A stretch of 64,000 nt of DNA, from contig NZ_CP095550.1 of assembly GCF_023078335.1 (NCBI RefSeq), forward strand, positions 2,276,001 to 2,340,000, given 5' to 3'. Origin of the DNA: Metabacillus endolithicus. Its GTDB lineage: Bacteria; Bacillota; Bacilli; Bacillales; Bacillaceae. The notes below the pieces were generated by a model, which saw nothing but the letters and a program-made list of their open reading frames with translations, made no database searches and was not told the DNA's origin. Made by a program: the position numbers and the translations under genes. Below are positions 46,328-63,445 of the stretch, one piece after another (position 1 is the stretch's first letter; every line of letters starts with the position of its first letter).

Positions 46328-46825
46328 ATGCAATTAAATTTTGAAAACAACCACGATACCATCCAAGAGTATGCTTCAACATTACCTTTCTTTGATAATC
46401 TTTACGCCGCGAAGGCTTTTTATTACGAACATCGCGAAGAACATCTTAAGCTGTTAAATGAAATGGCAAAAGAGTATGATGTTCTTCTTGATTATTCGCC
46501 TAAAAGTCTCATTACTTTAGAGGAATTATATTTTCAATTAATTCGAAATAACTATTTATTTGACATACAAATAACAATTGAAGAGTTTGAAACATGCATG
46601 AGCTTTTATTTATGTGAGGTATTAGTCACACATCATGATGGAGCTGCTGAGTGGATTGTCGAAGAATATCCTTATGCAGATCAAAAATATGTAATGGGCA
46701 TCCGTTATGGACGTTTTCATCAATACTTTGAAAATCTGTTTCCTCATTTCTATCTTTCACATAAAGATGCTAGTCAACAAGTCTTGTTTAAGCGATATAC
46801 GCGAATGAGTATGAAAAGTAAGTAA
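46328..46825 (+). CDS. Hypothetical protein opposite the atp operon
   Basis: The 165-residue protein (GAAGGGGG about six to eight bases before ATG 46328) is soluble and rich in aromatic residues: FYYEHREEHLKLLNEMAKEY, MSFYLCEVLVTHHDGAAEWIVEEYPYADQKYVMGIRYGRFHQYFENLFPHFYL (in parts). It is convergent with atpC and shares a terminator with it. The position suits the ywmA place of B. subtilis, but I cannot confirm homology. No domain is recognised. Confidence 0.65.
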   Translation: MQLNFENNHDTIQEYASTLPFFDNLYAAKAFYYEHREEHLKLLNEMAKEYDVLLDYSPKSLITLEELYFQLIRNNYLFDIQITIEEFETCMSFYLCEVLVTHHDGAAEWIVEEYPYADQKYVMGIRYGRFHQYFENLFPHFYLSHKDASQQVLFKRYTRMSMKSK

Positions 46826-46884
46826 TCGCTAGGTAGAACCCGGTCACAAAAACGCAGAATTCACTCAAAAAACTCAATACAACC

Positions 46885-46915
46885 AAAAAGGATGGTGCCC
46901 GAGGCACCATCCTTT

Positions 46916-46917
<2 letters not shown>
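46885..46917. terminator. Bidirectional terminator, end of atp operon
   Basis: AAAAAGGATGGTGCC pairs perfectly with GGCACCATCCTTTTT over CGA. It serves the atp operon and the convergent gene at 46328. Confidence 0.95.
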
Positions 46918-47326
<409 letters not shown>

Positions 47327-47339
47327 CTAGGTCCCAAAA

Positions 47340-49671
<2,332 letters not shown>

Positions 49672-49743
49672 TCACCACCTTTTTAAAAAATCATCTATTA
49701 ACAGTCTGAGTGAAAGCCTGCACGAGCCTTCACTCACGAATTA

Positions 49744-52845
<3,102 letters not shown>

Positions 52846-52918
52846 TTAATTTCCTCCTTTAATGTATGAAAAAATAATAGTACTTTAAATTTCGTTCAAA
52901 AAATTGAACATATATTGA

Positions 52919-53674
<756 letters not shown>

Positions 53675-54043
53675 CTAAGCGCGTGAATGTTGAATTACAT
53701 AATCTATCATAATAACGATATACATCGTCATTAATCCAAAAATAACACTAATCAAATCAAAATACTCGGGAAACTTTATCGCAAAAAAAACTGCGACCCC
53801 GGCTGCTGCCATTCGTGAAGTTGTCCCTAACGAACCCGCTTTCCTACCTTCAGTTAATGCGTCATCAAACTGCTTATGCTTTCTCACCATGATCCAGAGA
53901 TTGTATAGTGTGATGCATGTTCCCAATATTAATCCTAGGAAAACAGACTGATATTCCGTGAATCCCCAACCTAAAACGTAAATGGCCAGTAGATAAAATA
54001 TGTATTTTCGATATCTGCGAAACATCAGATGCATATCAAACAT
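53675..54043 (-). CDS. atpI: ATP synthase subunit I
   Basis: The 122-residue protein has four hydrophobic segments (YIFYLLAIYVLGWGF; VFLGLILGTCITLYNLWIM; TSRMAAAGVAVFFAI; ISVIFGLMTMYIVIMIDYV). AtpI proteins assist c-ring assembly or magnesium supply. AGGAG lies about 12 bases before ATG 54043, inside the end of the upstream gene region. Confidence 0.9.
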   Translation of the reverse strand: MFDMHLMFRRYRKYIFYLLAIYVLGWGFTEYQSVFLGLILGTCITLYNLWIMVRKHKQFDDALTEGRKAGSLGTTSRMAAAGVAVFFAIKFPEYFDLISVIFGLMTMYIVIMIDYVIQHSRA

Positions 54044-54050
54044 GAATTCT

Positions 54051-54272
54051 TTATTCTCCTGAGAAATAGTGGTTGACTAACTTTAGCATGGCGTATACAC
54101 CTGCAGCTAGTCCTAGCAGAAGGCCTATGATTAAAAACAACGGTTCTGTTTTAAAATAATCATCTACCCACTTCCCAGCAAAAATACCAATTAAAATGGA
54201 GCCAACTAATTGGGAAAGGATAGCTGACATGAGGCCCATCGCGTGTAACGGATGGCGTTTTTTTTGTCGCAT
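54051..54272 (-). CDS. atpZ: AtpZ-like membrane protein, first gene of atp operon
   Basis: ATG 54272 (MRQKKRHPLHAMGLMSAI) follows GAGG by nine bases; a GTG five codons upstream is overlapped by that site. The 73-residue protein has two helices (LVGSILIGIFAGKWVDDYF; LFLIIGLLLGLAAGVYAMLKL) and belongs to the AtpZ/AtpI group that precedes atpI in many Bacillus operons. In alkaliphiles AtpZ and AtpI form a Ca/Mg channel needed for c-ring assembly; the role here is inferred. Confidence 0.82.
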   Translation of the reverse strand: MRQKKRHPLHAMGLMSAILSQLVGSILIGIFAGKWVDDYFKTEPLFLIIGLLLGLAAGVYAMLKLVNHYFSGE

Positions 54273-54364
54273 TTTATAAATCCTCACTGTAGATTTATAA
54301 CGGAATAAGGGGTTATTTACGGGTCTTTGTCAGAATTGTAAACCTTATCATTATACCCTCGTTT

Positions 54365-54393
54365 AGCATACAATAGCGTATATGTGATGTCAA
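54365..54393 (-). promoter_or_regulatory. Promoter of the atp operon
   Basis: On the minus strand TTGACA (54393-54388) is followed by 17 bases and TATGCT (54370-54365), about 95 bases before the first start codon. Confidence 0.7.
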
Positions 54394-54489
54394 TGTGTTT
54401 AAAGTTAAAATGTTCACAATCTTATCGAATCATCACAAATCGTTCACAATTACCCTCAATACCCCCCTTGACTAGGTACATCCACTTAA

Positions 54490-56712
54490 TTATTCACCAA
54501 GTAAAATATCTGTTTCTATCAAGTCCTCTTTCCCACTTTTATTTGCAAAGATGACTCCTTTATAGTTTCCTTCAGGTATATCAAGGTCTTTTATCTTCAC
54601 TTCTTTTTCAACTAACCCACGGGGAGCATCATGCAGCCAATCTAAATAGCCAACAAATGCCAAAGTATCCTGATCGTATAAAGCAATCCCGACTTCATCC
54701 GCACCACCCGGTAAGTACATCCGGTATTTATAAACCCCAGGCTTATCACTATAAGCAAATTCAAAGCCCATAATTCTCGGATAATTCGGCTCATCCACAA
54801 CATACGCATAAGGAACTTCAATATCATTTCCATCTTGCTCTATTGTTATCCATCCTTGATGAATACCTGGCTTTAGCCTGCTTGGAGTAAGGTCCAGACT
54901 TATTTCAACTTGTTTTTTCTCACCAGGTTTGATGTTTGTGGTTTTTGGCAGCTTCCACCTGACTCCGGGTTGATTTTTTGGCATATCAAATGCGATATGC
55001 TCTTCTTCTCTAGATTGATTATCAATTGTAATTGTTACTGTTTTCTTCGTTCGTGGATGATTTGTATCATATTGTCCAAACGTTAATGAACCAGGATATA
55101 CAAGAACGTCTGCCTCAACAGCTTCCTTTATATTAATTCTTCCAGCGCCTTGTTCATTTGGTTTTAACACATTTTCATTAGCATCTGTTAATTTGGTTGC
55201 TGTGTTCATCAAGGCTGCTTTAATTTGCTCTGGATTCCAATCTGGGTGGGCCTGTTTGATTAAAGCGCATGCTCCCGCCACATGTGGCGCCGCCATGCTC
55301 GTTCCGTGTAAGGCTAAATAACCATCTGGAACTGTGCTTTCAATTGCTACTCCCGGTGCGACAACATCTGGTTTTATCGCCCACGTACTTGTAACAGGAC
55401 CTCGCGAGCTAAAATCAGCAAGCTGGTCTTCTTCTTTCTTATACTCTGTTCGTATACTAGGATGCTGCTTCAGCTGCTTTCTAATCGCCGCCCCATCTTC
55501 TTTCGATATGGAGGCAACCGGTATATCGAGCGGTATCTCCAATGCCCCTGCAAAGTTTCCTTTTACATTATTAGAAATGAGCACCGCTTTAGCTCCTTGT
55601 TCTTTTGCATTTAGCACTTTTTCGGTAAAAGAGATTTTCCCTCTTTCCACTAAAACTATTTTTCCTCTCACGGAATCTTTCATATCTTTTTTATAACCTA
55701 AGGCTGCATCAACAATCTCGTCTAACCCTTTTAATTGCCACGGCTCCGCTCCTTGCAATGAGTGAATGGTGATCTCTCCTTTTATTCCGCCCACTTTTAG
55801 ATAAGGCATATGTAGCGGAGGTGAAGACGCACCAACAGAGATCGCTTTTGAAGATGTTCCTGGAGAACCTACTGTCCAAAGGCCAGGACCTGAATTTCCG
55901 CTAGAAGTAACTGCAACAATTCCTGCTTCAACAGCTCGATCAAGCGCCAAACTTGTCGGCCAATCCGGACCATTCACATTGTTACCTAGCGATAAGTTGA
56001 TAATATCTACTTTATCTTTTATCGCTCGATCAATTGCAGCAATCACTTGATCAGATGTTCCTATACCACCGGGTCCGAGCGCGCGATAAGCCACAATTTC
56101 TGCTTCCGGCGCCACACCTTTCAGTTTTCCATTAGCGGCAATAATTCCTGCTACATGTGTCCCATGAATTGTTTCACTTCCGTCCTGAGCCATTGTTTCC
56201 ATCGGATCTTGGTCACCATCTATGACATCAAAGCCACCAAGATAACTTCTTCTTAAATCAGGATGATGATAATCAACACCCGTATCAATCACAGCAACCT
56301 TTATTCCCTCACCAGTTAAGCGATGCTCACTTCGATCAAATAAGCCTCTCACATCTTCACCACCGATGAACGGAACACTTTCATCAATCTGTGATGCATA
56401 AGAAACGACAGAACTAGAATGAATAACGGCCCGATCTTTTTTCAAGTTCAAGATGTCATCGGTACGACCTTCAATTGAAAAGCCATAAAAAACATGCTGA
56501 TAGGTTTGGTTGATCGTTAGTCGAGAGAAGCTTTCTATCTTTTTTTGGAAAGAATGAAAATCCTCTTTTTTGACGATTACCATCACTTTTTGAATTTCTT
56601 CTTGTGTTTTATTTGGAAGTGGAGGCCTGTTTGGAAAGGTTTCTCCAATTGCCATGTTAGGAAAACAAATTGTTGTCACAAGCATGATGTAAAGTACTTT
56701 TTTTATTCCCAT
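54490..56712 (-). CDS. Secreted S8 subtilase, Vpr-like with PA domain
   Basis: The 740-residue protein has a signal peptide (about 1-24), an inhibitor-type propeptide (about 35-110), and the subtilisin catalytic triad Asp143 (VAVIDTGVD), His183 (HGTHVAG) and Ser471 (GTSMAAPHVAG). The oxyanion Asn lies in TSSGNSGPG. A protease-associated (PA) domain is inserted at about 300-425, as in Vpr of B. subtilis. A Fn3-like part follows from about 530. AAAGGAGG lies before ATG. Expected to be an extracellular serine protease. It is a single-gene unit upstream of the atp operon on the same strand. Confidence 0.92.
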   Translation of the reverse strand: MGIKKVLYIMLVTTICFPNMAIGETFPNRPPLPNKTQEEIQKVMVIVKKEDFHSFQKKIESFSRLTINQTYQHVFYGFSIEGRTDDILNLKKDRAVIHSSSVVSYASQIDESVPFIGGEDVRGLFDRSEHRLTGEGIKVAVIDTGVDYHHPDLRRSYLGGFDVIDGDQDPMETMAQDGSETIHGTHVAGIIAANGKLKGVAPEAEIVAYRALGPGGIGTSDQVIAAIDRAIKDKVDIINLSLGNNVNGPDWPTSLALDRAVEAGIVAVTSSGNSGPGLWTVGSPGTSSKAISVGASSPPLHMPYLKVGGIKGEITIHSLQGAEPWQLKGLDEIVDAALGYKKDMKDSVRGKIVLVERGKISFTEKVLNAKEQGAKAVLISNNVKGNFAGALEIPLDIPVASISKEDGAAIRKQLKQHPSIRTEYKKEEDQLADFSSRGPVTSTWAIKPDVVAPGVAIESTVPDGYLALHGTSMAAPHVAGACALIKQAHPDWNPEQIKAALMNTATKLTDANENVLKPNEQGAGRINIKEAVEADVLVYPGSLTFGQYDTNHPRTKKTVTITIDNQSREEEHIAFDMPKNQPGVRWKLPKTTNIKPGEKKQVEISLDLTPSRLKPGIHQGWITIEQDGNDIEVPYAYVVDEPNYPRIMGFEFAYSDKPGVYKYRMYLPGGADEVGIALYDQDTLAFVGYLDWLHDAPRGLVEKEVKIKDLDIPEGNYKGVIFANKSGKEDLIETDILLGE

Positions 56713-56766
56713 CTTGTTCCACCTCCTTTATAGTTTGTTCGCTCAAGGAAAAAACATGTACAAAAA

Positions 56767-56803
56767 AAGGCCAGAATCTAACAACTGTGTTAGATCTGAC
56801 CTT
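56767..56803 (-). terminator. Terminator of upp
   Basis: AAGGCCAGAATCTAACA faces TGTTAGATCTGACCTT with one or two mismatches; TTTTTTTG follows on the minus strand. Confidence 0.85.
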
Positions 56804-56812
56804 TTCTTCCTT

Positions 56813-57478
<666 letters not shown>

Positions 57479-57626
57479 TTACAGAAAAAAAAGCATAGTT
57501 TCAAGCGAGTTCGTCTTATTTCTACATATATTGAAAAAACATGTTAGAACTTAGAGGAAAACCCTCTGTCTTTGTCGAAAATTTCAATATATAAGGTTTA
57601 TCGTTAGTTTAGAAAGGCTGATGATC

Positions 57627-59852
57627 ATGAAAACATACCAGGACCACCATAAGGCCTATACGATCTCATTTATTTATACTTTGGTACCGTTACTTTTGTT
57701 ATACCTCATTCAATATGAATTTCAAACTTTTTATGATCCTAAAAATCATTTAAGCATACACTTAATTCTTGAAATGTATAGCGTGTTTATCTCGTTCATT
57801 ATTTTTGTTTTTGGATGGAAGGCTTTTGGTCATAATCCACCTACTACCTTGCTATTTGTGCCCTTTGTGTTTTTAGCTGTCGGCTATTTTGATTTTATGC
57901 ACACACTAACATATTCTGATATGCCACCATTATTTGTTGAGAGTTCAATAAATAAGACCGCTTGGTTTTGGGTCGTAGCCCGAGCAATCGAATCCATTTC
58001 CTTGGCAATATTATTTTTTTATGATGAGAAAACTGTAAGGAACCTTAACAGAAAATTGATCCTATTAGGTACGCTTATTTTTCTTGCATTACTAACTGTT
58101 TTGGTTTATACCTTTGGACCTCAGGCTCCATATTTAATCATTGAAGGAACCGGACCAACACCTTTTAAAAATGTACTTGAATATGTTTTTAACGGCTTGC
58201 ATTTCCTCTCATTTATTTTAGTTTTACGCAAATTAAAACATGAGAAAACAGATTCAAACATCTATTTAATATTTGCTTTTGTTCTTTTAATAATAGGCGG
58301 ATTTCAAATTACGTTATATCAAAGCGTACATGATTTAGTAAATATTATTGGACATGTTTACAAAGCAATTGCCTATACCTTTATTTACCGGGCATTTTTC
58401 TATTCTAATCTTCACTTAACTTTTATACATAAAGAAAAGGCGGAGAAGAACCTGGCCGTTACACAAGGAATATTAGAATCATTTTTCACACACACCCCTG
58501 ACAGTATTGCTCTTTGTGATCAAAATGGTCATGTTGTTAAAGTTAACAAAGGCTTTGAAAAGCTTACTAAATTAAGATCTGAACAAGTTCTAGGAACACC
58601 ACTTTCAAAAACGTTTCCACTATTTGAACAGGAATTGAATGTTCTAGTTAAGGAAGTGTTACAAGGGAACAGAATTATTGATTATGAAATTGGAGCAAAA
58701 CCTCCTAGTTCAATTAGAGTAAACTTTACGATATACCCTATTTATTTTGATGAGTATATTCATTTTGCTGCTATAGCAAGGGATATAACTGAGGAAAGAG
58801 TCGCTAAAGAAAAGCTTAAGCAAGTCGAAGAAGAGTTAAAAGAAATGATACAAGAGCATCAAGGAGTTTTTGTTAAATTTAAAAAGATTGATGATTATTT
58901 TACAATTACTCTTTGCCACGGAGAGCTTCTAAATGATATGGGAATCTCAAGTGATATTGTTGGCTTTACCTTATATCCCGGCAGTTGTGGTCATCTTGGC
59001 ACAACAATCTATTCAAATTTACAAAAAGCATGGGAAGGAAACGAAAGAACCTTTGAGTTTGAAAGACATACAGGTATTTATGCCGTAACCCTGAAACCGA
59101 TTCTTCGTCATTTTGAAGTACAGGAAATTATCGGCTCCTGTATAGACATTACAAAATTAAAGAAAACCGAAGATCTTCTAAGAAAATCAGAAAAGCTCGC
59201 TGTAGTTGGAGAGATGGCAGCTGGTATTGCCCATGAAATCAGGAATCCACTAACAACCTTAAAGGGTTTTACCCAAATCTTAGGTAAGGATGCCCAAGAG
59301 AGAGAGAAGCAATTTGTTGATCTTATGCTTTCAGAGTTAAGCCGGATCGAACTAATTACTAATGATTTTATGATTCTTGCAAAGCCACAAGCAATTAAAT
59401 ATCAAGAACATGATTTAAGAAAGATTGTTCATCATGTCTTAGCCATTATTGAGCCTCAAGCAATCTTAAACAATATAGAGATTATTAGCAGAAATACGTC
59501 TGAGGAAGAAATTCTCATCATATGTGATGAAAACCAGTTAAAACAAGTCTTTATTAATTTAATAAAAAATGCAATAGAATCAATGCCAGCCGGCGGTCAG
59601 CTCGATGTGTCAGTGGAACTATCTCACAACGGATATGTTACCATCAACATAAAAGACACTGGCTGCGGCATTCCAGAACATGTGATCACCCGACTAGGGG
59701 AACCTTTTTACACATTAAAAGAAAAAGGCACAGGATTAGGTCTAATGGTAAGCTTCCGTATTATCGAGGCACATAAAGGGAAAATTGAATTTAGTAGTAA
59801 AGAAAATGCCGGTACAAAGGTTGAAATTAAGTTACCGTTGAAATCAGTATAA
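57627..59852 (+). CDS. MASE3-PAS histidine kinase (sporulation-kinase-like)
   Basis: The 741-residue protein (ATG 57627, AAAGG about nine bases upstream) has eight or so N-terminal helices with the MASE3 character (FVFLAVGYFDFMHTLTYSDMP; KTAWFWVVARAIESISL). Two PAS-like regions follow (about 280-395 and 405-510), then a HisKA domain with His536 (AAGIAHEIRNPLTTLKGF) and an HATPase domain (NLIKNAIESMP, DTGCGIP, GTGLGLMVS). The C-terminal half resembles the orphan kinases that start the Spo0F phosphorelay. There is no adjacent response regulator, as expected for such kinases. The gene is oriented against its neighbours. Confidence 0.88.
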   Translation: MKTYQDHHKAYTISFIYTLVPLLLLYLIQYEFQTFYDPKNHLSIHLILEMYSVFISFIIFVFGWKAFGHNPPTTLLFVPFVFLAVGYFDFMHTLTYSDMPPLFVESSINKTAWFWVVARAIESISLAILFFYDEKTVRNLNRKLILLGTLIFLALLTVLVYTFGPQAPYLIIEGTGPTPFKNVLEYVFNGLHFLSFILVLRKLKHEKTDSNIYLIFAFVLLIIGGFQITLYQSVHDLVNIIGHVYKAIAYTFIYRAFFYSNLHLTFIHKEKAEKNLAVTQGILESFFTHTPDSIALCDQNGHVVKVNKGFEKLTKLRSEQVLGTPLSKTFPLFEQELNVLVKEVLQGNRIIDYEIGAKPPSSIRVNFTIYPIYFDEYIHFAAIARDITEERVAKEKLKQVEEELKEMIQEHQGVFVKFKKIDDYFTITLCHGELLNDMGISSDIVGFTLYPGSCGHLGTTIYSNLQKAWEGNERTFEFERHTGIYAVTLKPILRHFEVQEIIGSCIDITKLKKTEDLLRKSEKLAVVGEMAAGIAHEIRNPLTTLKGFTQILGKDAQEREKQFVDLMLSELSRIELITNDFMILAKPQAIKYQEHDLRKIVHHVLAIIEPQAILNNIEIISRNTSEEEILIICDENQLKQVFINLIKNAIESMPAGGQLDVSVELSHNGYVTINIKDTGCGIPEHVITRLGEPFYTLKEKGTGLGLMVSFRIIEAHKGKIEFSSKENAGTKVEIKLPLKSV

Positions 59853-59856
59853 AAAG

Positions 59857-59888
59857 AGAGACCAACTTCACCTTCGAAGTTGGTCTCT
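59857..59888. terminator. Bidirectional terminator between kinase gene and glyA
   Basis: AGAGACCAACTTC pairs perfectly with GAAGTTGGTCTCT over ACCTTC, with T-rich sequence on one side and A-rich on the other. Confidence 0.95.
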
Positions 59889-59894
59889 TTCTTT

Positions 59895-61136
59895 TTATAA
59901 GTTACGGTATAAAGGGAACTTGCTTGTTAAGTTTTCAACGCGTTGTTTTGCTTCAGCAAGCTTCGCTTCATCTTCGTGATTTTTTAATGCAAATGCAATA
60001 ATGCTTCCGATCTCATCCATTTCTTCTAAACCAAAGCCACGGCTTGTTACAGCAGCAGTTCCGATACGGATACCACTTGTTACGAATGGGCTTTCTGTTT
60101 CAAATGGAATTGTGTTTTTATTAACAGTAACTCCGATTTCATCTAATACGTGCTCAGCCACTTTACCAGTTAACTGAAGAGAACGAACATCTACTAATAG
60201 TAAGTGGTTATCAGTACCACCAGATACAAGTGTTAAACCTTCTGATTGAAGCTTTTCTGCTAAACGTTTTGCGTTATCAATGATGTTTTGAGCGTATGTT
60301 TTAAAGCTATCTTGAAGAGTTTCACCAAATGATACAGCTTTTGCAGCAATAACATGCATAAGCGGTCCACCTTGGATACCAGGGAAGATTGATTTATCAA
60401 TTTTCTTACCGAACTCTTCTTTACAAAGAATCATCCCACCACGTGGTCCACGAAGTGTTTTGTGAGTAGTTGTTGTAACGAAATCTGCGTATGGCACTGG
60501 GTTTTCATGAAGTCCTGCAGCAACAAGTCCAGCGATATGAGCCATATCCACCATGAAGTAAGCACCCACTTCATCAGCGATTTCACGGAATTTTTTGAAG
60601 TCGATTGCTCTTGGGTATGCACTTGCACCAGCAACGATTAACTTTGGCTTGTGAAGTCTAGCTTTTTCTAACACATCTTCATAGTTGATGCGGTGAGTTT
60701 CTTCGTCAACACCATACTCAACGAAGTTATATTGCACACCACTGAAGTTAACAGGCTTACCATGTGTTAAGTGACCACCGTGAGATAAGTTCATTCCAAG
60801 AACTGTATCACCATGCTCTAAAATTGTGAAATAAACACCCATGTTTGCTTGTGCACCAGAGTGAGGCTGAACGTTTACATACTCAGCTCCGAAGATTTCT
60901 TTCGCACGGTCTCTCGCGATATCTTCAACAACGTCCACATGCTCACAACCACCATAATAACGACGACCTGGATAACCTTCTGCATATTTGTTTGTAAGTA
61001 CAGATCCTTGAGCTTCCATTACTGCTTCACTAACAAAGTTTTCAGAGGCAATAAGTTCAATCTTAGTTTCTTGACGAGTACGTTCTAACTGAATGGCTTC
61101 AAATACTTTTGCATCTTGTTCTGGTAAATGTTTCAT
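59895..61136 (-). CDS. glyA: Serine hydroxymethyltransferase GlyA
   Basis: The 413-residue PLP enzyme has the pyridoxal lysine in [15 protein letters not shown], plus [14 protein letters not shown] and [14 protein letters not shown]. It converts serine and tetrahydrofolate to glycine and methylene-tetrahydrofolate. GAAGGGAG lies nine or so bases before ATG. An upstream pair of PurBox-like sequences at 61302-61346 suggests purine control, as known for glyA in B. subtilis. Confidence 0.97.
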   Translation of the reverse strand: MKHLPEQDAKVFEAIQLERTRQETKIELIASENFVSEAVMEAQGSVLTNKYAEGYPGRRYYGGCEHVDVVEDIARDRAKEIFGAEYVNVQPHSGAQANMGVYFTILEHGDTVLGMNLSHGGHLTHGKPVNFSGVQYNFVEYGVDEETHRINYEDVLEKARLHKPKLIVAGASAYPRAIDFKKFREIADEVGAYFMVDMAHIAGLVAAGLHENPVPYADFVTTTTHKTLRGPRGGMILCKEEFGKKIDKSIFPGIQGGPLMHVIAAKAVSFGETLQDSFKTYAQNIIDNAKRLAEKLQSEGLTLVSGGTDNHLLLVDVRSLQLTGKVAEHVLDEIGVTVNKNTIPFETESPFVTSGIRIGTAAVTSRGFGLEEMDEIGSIIAFALKNHEDEAKLAEAKQRVENLTSKFPLYRNL

Positions 61137-61217
61137 TCGTTCGTATCTCCCTTCATTTAAAAAACGGTTGGTATTGGTTTTTCATCGAACTCTTTCACAA
61201 CGTATAATTCCATCTAT

Positions 61218-61247
61218 ATTTTACACGCTAATGCGTTGGAATGTAAA
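61218..61247 (-). promoter_or_regulatory. Candidate promoter of glyA
   Basis: On the minus strand TTTACA (61247-61242) is followed by 18 bases and TAAAAT (61223-61218), about 80 bases before ATG. Confidence 0.5.
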
Positions 61248-61301
61248 AGATTTTCTGAAATAATTGTGAAGTTTTTCGGATTTCGTGTCAAACTTTGTGT
61301 T

Positions 61302-61346
61302 AAAGGCGAATATTCTTTGCAGGTGGTAGCGGAAATATTCGGTTGA
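61302..61346. promoter_or_regulatory. Possible PurR box pair upstream of glyA
   Basis: AAAGGCGAATATT (61302-61314) and, on the opposite strand, TCAACCGAATATT (61346-61334) face each other with 19 bases between. Each matches the PurBox AWWWCCGAACWWT at about 10 of 13 positions, and CGAA(T)ATT is shared. The spacing is two or three bases longer than usual. Confidence 0.45.
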
Positions 61347-61722
61347 CTACCATTCACTTGTTTATAATATACAACCTATTGTCGTTACTTTTTCTCACAA
61401 TGTCAACCATAATAATAGAATATTTTGAGACTTCTTAAAAAATGTTGAATGGTAACCGTTTGCAGGGGTTGTTGACGGTTTTAGTATGGCTTGGGGCGGG
61501 GAGATTACGCTGATGAATTAAATGTTTTATAACTTAAGGTAGTATGATTGAGATCTATAGTATGTTACCGGATGGGGATTAGATTTGGATTGGATTGGGA
61601 AGTTGTGGGCTTGGTAGTTACGTGTATTGGAGTGTTGTGTGAGTGTATGATATTGATATAGAAAATTTTGGCGAAGAAACTATAGTGAGATGGATTTTGC
61701 TTGGTGGATCAGGGCTTGTTCC

Positions 61723-62160
61723 TGTTCTCGCTGGATCGAGAAATGATTTTACTTGTCTGACCTGTTTTTGTCCCGATTCTCGTGCTATCGGGACAAAACT
61801 TAACTCTCCATACCGGTTCTTGTCCCGATTCTCGCGATATCGGGACAAAACTTGACTCTCCATACCGGTTCTTGTCCCGATTCTCGCGATATCGGGACAA
61901 AACTTGACTCTCCATACCGGTTCTTGTCCCGATTCTCGCGATATCGGGACAAAACTTGACTCTCCATACCGGTTCTTGTCCCGATTCTCGTGTTATCGGA
62001 TCACCACTTGACTTTCCATACCCGTTCTTGTCCCGATTCTCGCTCTATCGGGACACTACTTGACTCTCCATACGGTTCTTGTCCCGATTCTCGTGCTATC
62101 GGGACAAAACTTGATTCTCCATACCCGTTCTTGTCCCGATTCTCCCTTACTCAAACATAG
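61723..62160. repeat. 52-bp tandem array, family C (8 units)
   Basis: Units with TTGTCCCGATTCTCGCGAT then ATCGGGACAAAAC start at 61775, 61827, 61879, 61931, 61983, 62035, 62086 and 62138 (52 bp, once 51). The arms TTGTCCCGAT and ATCGGGACAA form a 10-bp stem over TCTCGCGAT; the linker is ACTTGACTCTCCATACCGGTTC. A degenerate first unit near 61730 has CGCTGGATCGAGA, which resembles family B. The rest of the glyA-ywlG gap (61137-62362) has no gene. Confidence 0.96.
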
Positions 62161-62362
62161 TTTTGCTTTTAAGGGTTTATGTTCGTATCCTAATTCACAC
62201 TTCAGCCCAAGACCTGTCCAAATACCGCGACTGAAACAATACACGAATCATTGAGTGCCCCTAACCCTGTTCGGATGCGTATGCACGAGAATTCAAAGTT
62301 CCGCTCATCTCCTCTCTAATTTTGCGCAAAAAGAAAAAGAACCAACCAAAGTTAGTTCCTTT

Positions 62363-62935
62363 TTAACGACAAGATTGATTTTCTGTTGTGCTTTCATAAA
62401 CAGCCCGTACTCCACCGATTAGTTTTGGACGGGTTTTGGCCATTGTCACATGGGCAGAGCCGATTTCCGTTATTTTGCTACGAAGTGGGACGGCAACATG
62501 TTTTAAGTGCATTCCGATGAAGGTGTCGCCGATGTCGACTCCAGCATCCGCTTTGATAAATTCCACCACAACCGGGTTTTGCATGTGCTGATAGGCATAG
62601 GTGGCCATTGCGCCACCTGCTTTTCTCACAGGAACAACGGAGACTTCTTCAAAGCCCTTTGCTCTGGCTACCTCTTTTTCCACAACTAGTGCGCGGTTTA
62701 GGTGCTCACAGCATTGAAAGGCTAGGTGCACACCTGTTGTTTGGTGGAGGGTATGGAATGTTTCATAAATTATTTCGGCTACTTCTTCTGTGCCGGCCGT
62801 ACCGATTTTTTCACCGATTACTTCACTTGTGCTGCAGCCTACTACAAGGAGATTGCCTGCACTAAGCTCAGCCTGATTTGTTAAGTCCTTTAGTAACTCA
62901 GATAAATCTTGCTTCCATTTTTGAAGATTTGTCAT
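62363..62935 (-). CDS. ywlG: YwlG-like protein (TIGR01440/DUF436)
   Basis: The 190-residue protein has the family features [28 protein letters not shown], then [19 protein letters not shown] and [28 protein letters not shown] (in parts). The conserved Cys residues in the CSTSE and QCCEHLNR stretches suggest a thiol or metal function, but none is established. AAGGAAG lies 11 bases before ATG. It follows rpiB by 17 bases, as in B. subtilis. Confidence 0.9.
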   Translation of the reverse strand: MTNLQKWKQDLSELLKDLTNQAELSAGNLLVVGCSTSEVIGEKIGTAGTEEVAEIIYETFHTLHQTTGVHLAFQCCEHLNRALVVEKEVARAKGFEEVSVVPVRKAGGAMATYAYQHMQNPVVVEFIKADAGVDIGDTFIGMHLKHVAVPLRSKITEIGSAHVTMAKTRPKLIGGVRAVYESTTENQSCR

Positions 62936-62952
62936 GAATTTACGACTTCCTT

Positions 62953-63399
62953 TTAGTTTTGATTCTCTTCGTATTGAGTGATCTTGCCTACGCGTGTTGC
63001 ATGACGCCCACCTTGATAGTCTGTTGTTAGCCAGATTTTAGCGATATCTCGTGCTAAGCCAGGACCGATTACGCGCTCACCCATTGCAAGCATGTTCGTA
63101 TCATTGTGCTCACGAGTTGCTTGAGCACTGAATGTATCATGAACAAGTGCGCAGCGGATGCCTTTTACTTTGTTGGCAGCGATGCTCATTCCGATGCCAG
63201 TTCCACAGATTAAGATGCCACGGTCGAATTCACCGTTTGCTACTTTTTCTGCTACAGGTAGAGCGTAATCAGGATAATCCACGGATGTTTCACATTCACA
63301 TCCCATATCCTCAAATTCAATATTTAATTCTTCAAGTAATCCAATAATTTCTTTTCTAATATTGATTCCACCGTGATCTGACGCAATTGCTACTCTCAT
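62953..63399 (-). CDS. rpiB: Ribose-5-phosphate isomerase B
   Basis: The 148-residue protein has the RpiB/LacAB motifs [44 protein letters not shown] (in parts) with the catalytic Cys, and [17 protein letters not shown]. It interconverts ribose-5-P and ribulose-5-P in the pentose phosphate pathway. AGGAGGG precedes ATG by six bases. B. subtilis has the same order ywlF(rpiB)-ywlG. Confidence 0.94.
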   Translation of the reverse strand: MRVAIASDHGGINIRKEIIGLLEELNIEFEDMGCECETSVDYPDYALPVAEKVANGEFDRGILICGTGIGMSIAANKVKGIRCALVHDTFSAQATREHNDTNMLAMGERVIGPGLARDIAKIWLTTDYQGGRHATRVGKITQYEENQN

Positions 63400-63445
63400 C
63401 GTGCCCTCCTATGGTAACGTATTTCTTCCATTTTTATTCTATCTC

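Noticed and set aside
61618..62254. Short frames on both strands within the family C array
   Set aside because: Same reason: repetitive peptides without start signals that follow the repeat period.
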